From contig DGIF01000034.1 of NCBI GenBank assembly GCA_002393165.1, positions 1 to 12,279 on the forward strand: a DNA stretch of 12,279 nucleotides, given 5' to 3'. This DNA comes from Candidatus Saccharibacteria bacterium UBA3829 (GTDB taxonomy: Bacteria; Patescibacteriota; Saccharimonadia; Saccharimonadales; Saccharimonadaceae). Of the stretch, positions 11,521 to 12,279 are shown one piece after another; position 1 is the stretch's first letter, and every line of letters starts with the position of its first letter. A program made the position numbers and the translations under genes. Under the pieces are notes generated by a model. It saw only the letters and a list, made by a program, of their open reading frames with translations. It was not told where the DNA came from and searched no databases.

Positions 11521-12105
11521 ATGGAAGTTAGTGATATTGAACAAAACTTAAGAAAAACTATAACTAAATTTTCGGAGGCAGAGTTGGTCATCCTGATGGC
11601 GGCCGGCGCAGCGGTGCTGCTAGCGGGATACCGCATCAAAAAAATTGCTTTTTTCGTCGTCTGGTTTATCATCGGGCTCAACTTGGCGCATTTTCTAATG
11701 CCGGTCTTTGAGAATATGGTGCCAGAGATCGCGGGGAATGATTTGTGGCAAAATCTGATTCCAATTGCTGGCGGTTTGTTGCTCGGCCTGATGGGTTTTT
11801 CGATCGAAAAAGTCTGCGTCGGCGGCATTGCGTTTGCTTTAGTCGTGATGACGATAGCACAGTACTTCGGCACGGACCTACAAACGCTAGCGATTGGCGC
11901 GGTGATTGGCGTGATTGCGGCCGGCGCGGCAGTGATGATGATTAAGCCAGCCATTATTATCGCGACGTCGCTAGCCGGATCCTACGTGATTACGATGGGC
12001 ATCATACAGCTCTCTGATGTAGGGATGAATATGTATTTTCCCTTGCTAATTGGCATCGCGATTTTTGGCGCGGTAACGCAATTCTTGACCACAAAAAGGC
12101 TCTAG
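11521..12105 (+). CDS. Polytopic membrane protein, TMEM198/DUF4203-like candidate
   Basis: A 194-aa inner-membrane protein of unknown role. A short acidic/amphipathic N-terminus (residues 1-20) precedes about seven hydrophobic segments (near 21-40, 42-62, 77-95, 97-115, 121-140, 142-161 and 170-189). Small-residue patterns such as GAAVLLAGYRIKK, GGLLLGLMGF and GAVIGVIAAGAAV recall the TM7S3/TMEM198-like (DUF4203) domain, where helical hairpins repeat; this is a resemblance, not a proof. It lies between rplA and rplJ, normally neighbours, and has its own leaderless promoter, so no functional link to the ribosome follows from the position. It uses the plus strand like the ribosomal genes and has no obvious terminator of its own. 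Confidence 0.82.
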   Translation: MEVSDIEQNLRKTITKFSEAELVILMAAGAAVLLAGYRIKKIAFFVVWFIIGLNLAHFLMPVFENMVPEIAGNDLWQNLIPIAGGLLLGLMGFSIEKVCVGGIAFALVVMTIAQYFGTDLQTLAIGAVIGVIAAGAAVMMIKPAIIIATSLAGSYVITMGIIQLSDVGMNMYFPLLIGIAIFGAVTQFLTTKRL

Positions 12106-12108
12106 ATC

Positions 12109-12137
12109 TTGAATTTTTGCTAAAAGTGTGATATAAT
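12109..12137 (+). promoter_or_regulatory. Promoter of rplJ
   Basis: TTGAAT (12109-12114), a 17-bp spacer and TATAAT (12132-12137) with TGA before the -10. The start near 12144 coincides with the left arm of the leader structure. Confidence 0.88.
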
Positions 12138-12144
12138 GGGGGGA

Positions 12145-12224
12145 GTTACCAAAGACAGTGGCTGCTTCAAAGCTTAATTTGCCACCGAGGATTCTTCTTA
12201 TAGATTATTTGGTGACGCTTTTTA
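12145..12224 (+). ncRNA. Ribosomal protein L10 leader
   Basis: A cis-acting leader to which the L10-L12 complex binds to repress its own operon. The outer helix GTTACCAAA (12145-12153) pairs with TTTGGTGAC (12208-12216), 9 bp with one G-U. An inner helix GTGGC (12158-12162) pairs with GCCAC (12181-12185). Between helices are the family-like AGACAG and CCGAGGA segments expected at the L10 site. The closing helix is followed by GCTTTTT, so it could double as a weak attenuator. Recognition is from memory of the L10 leader family, supported by position directly before rplJ. Confidence 0.82.
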
Positions 12225-12272
12225 ACAATTAGCTAATCCAAAAAATTTTAAAACTAACCAAAGGAACTTTTT

Positions 12273-12279
12273 ATGGCAA
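12273..12279 (+). CDS. rplJ: Start of ribosomal protein uL10 (3' end outside the window)
   Basis: Only ATG GCA and one further base are present (Met-Ala). AAGGA (12261-12265) is a suitable Shine-Dalgarno. Identity is inferred from the L10 leader upstream and the order rplK-rplA-rplJ, not from protein sequence. Confidence 0.8.

Noticed and set aside
12092..12119. CAAAAA...TTTTTG inverted repeat as a terminator of the membrane-protein gene
   Set aside because: The stem is A/T only with a large unpaired interior, too weak to call.

Overview
The window is bacterial and most likely comes from a Patescibacteria/CPR genome, with Saccharibacteria (TM7) the best guess. This is inferred from gene style, compactness and frequent leaderless starts, and was not tested by a search. 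UGA is used as an ordinary stop (for example at 5258-5260), which argues against Gracilibacteria and Absconditabacteria, where UGA is recoded.

Layout. 1-2164: the 3' part of an A+T-rich gene for a MacB/FtsX-type ABC transporter permease. 2211-2285: tRNA-Gln(CUG), followed by small hairpins and a terminator. 2483-3341: a self-contained G+C-rich cassette made of a consensus promoter, a 5' hairpin, an unrecognised 200-aa gene and two terminators. 3341-3463: an unexplained strong secondary-structure element. 3503-7025: three genes in line, encoding an endonuclease/exonuclease/phosphatase-fold protein, a divergent PlsC-like acyltransferase candidate and a short alpha-glucan phosphorylase. Each has its own -10 box placed almost on the start codon. 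7040-7711: a convergent HD-domain hydrolase gene. 7747-8784: secE-nusG. 8892-9731: a second unrecognised gene on the opposite strand, lying inside the secE-nusG / rplK-rplA-rplJ block. 9938-12279: rplK, rplA, a polytopic membrane protein gene and the first two codons of rplJ.

The ribosomal block is split into several transcription units. rplK ends in a terminator whose loop supplies the -35 box of the rplA promoter. The rplA leader resembles the L1-binding helix of 23S rRNA. rplJ is preceded by a structure that looks like the ribosomal L10 leader. SecE and NusG serve protein export and transcription elongation. L11, L1 and L10 build the L1 stalk and the L7/L12 stalk base of the large subunit.

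The points most worth a second look are the promoter-in-terminator overlap at rplK/rplA, the L1-mimic leader, repeated TATAAT-N6-ATG leaderless starts with a shared TGATATAAT box, the predicted structure at 3341-3463, and the unknown gene at 8892-9731, whose Shine-Dalgarno lies inside a 16-codon leader ORF. No CRISPR array, insertion sequence, recombinase or recognisable defence gene was found.
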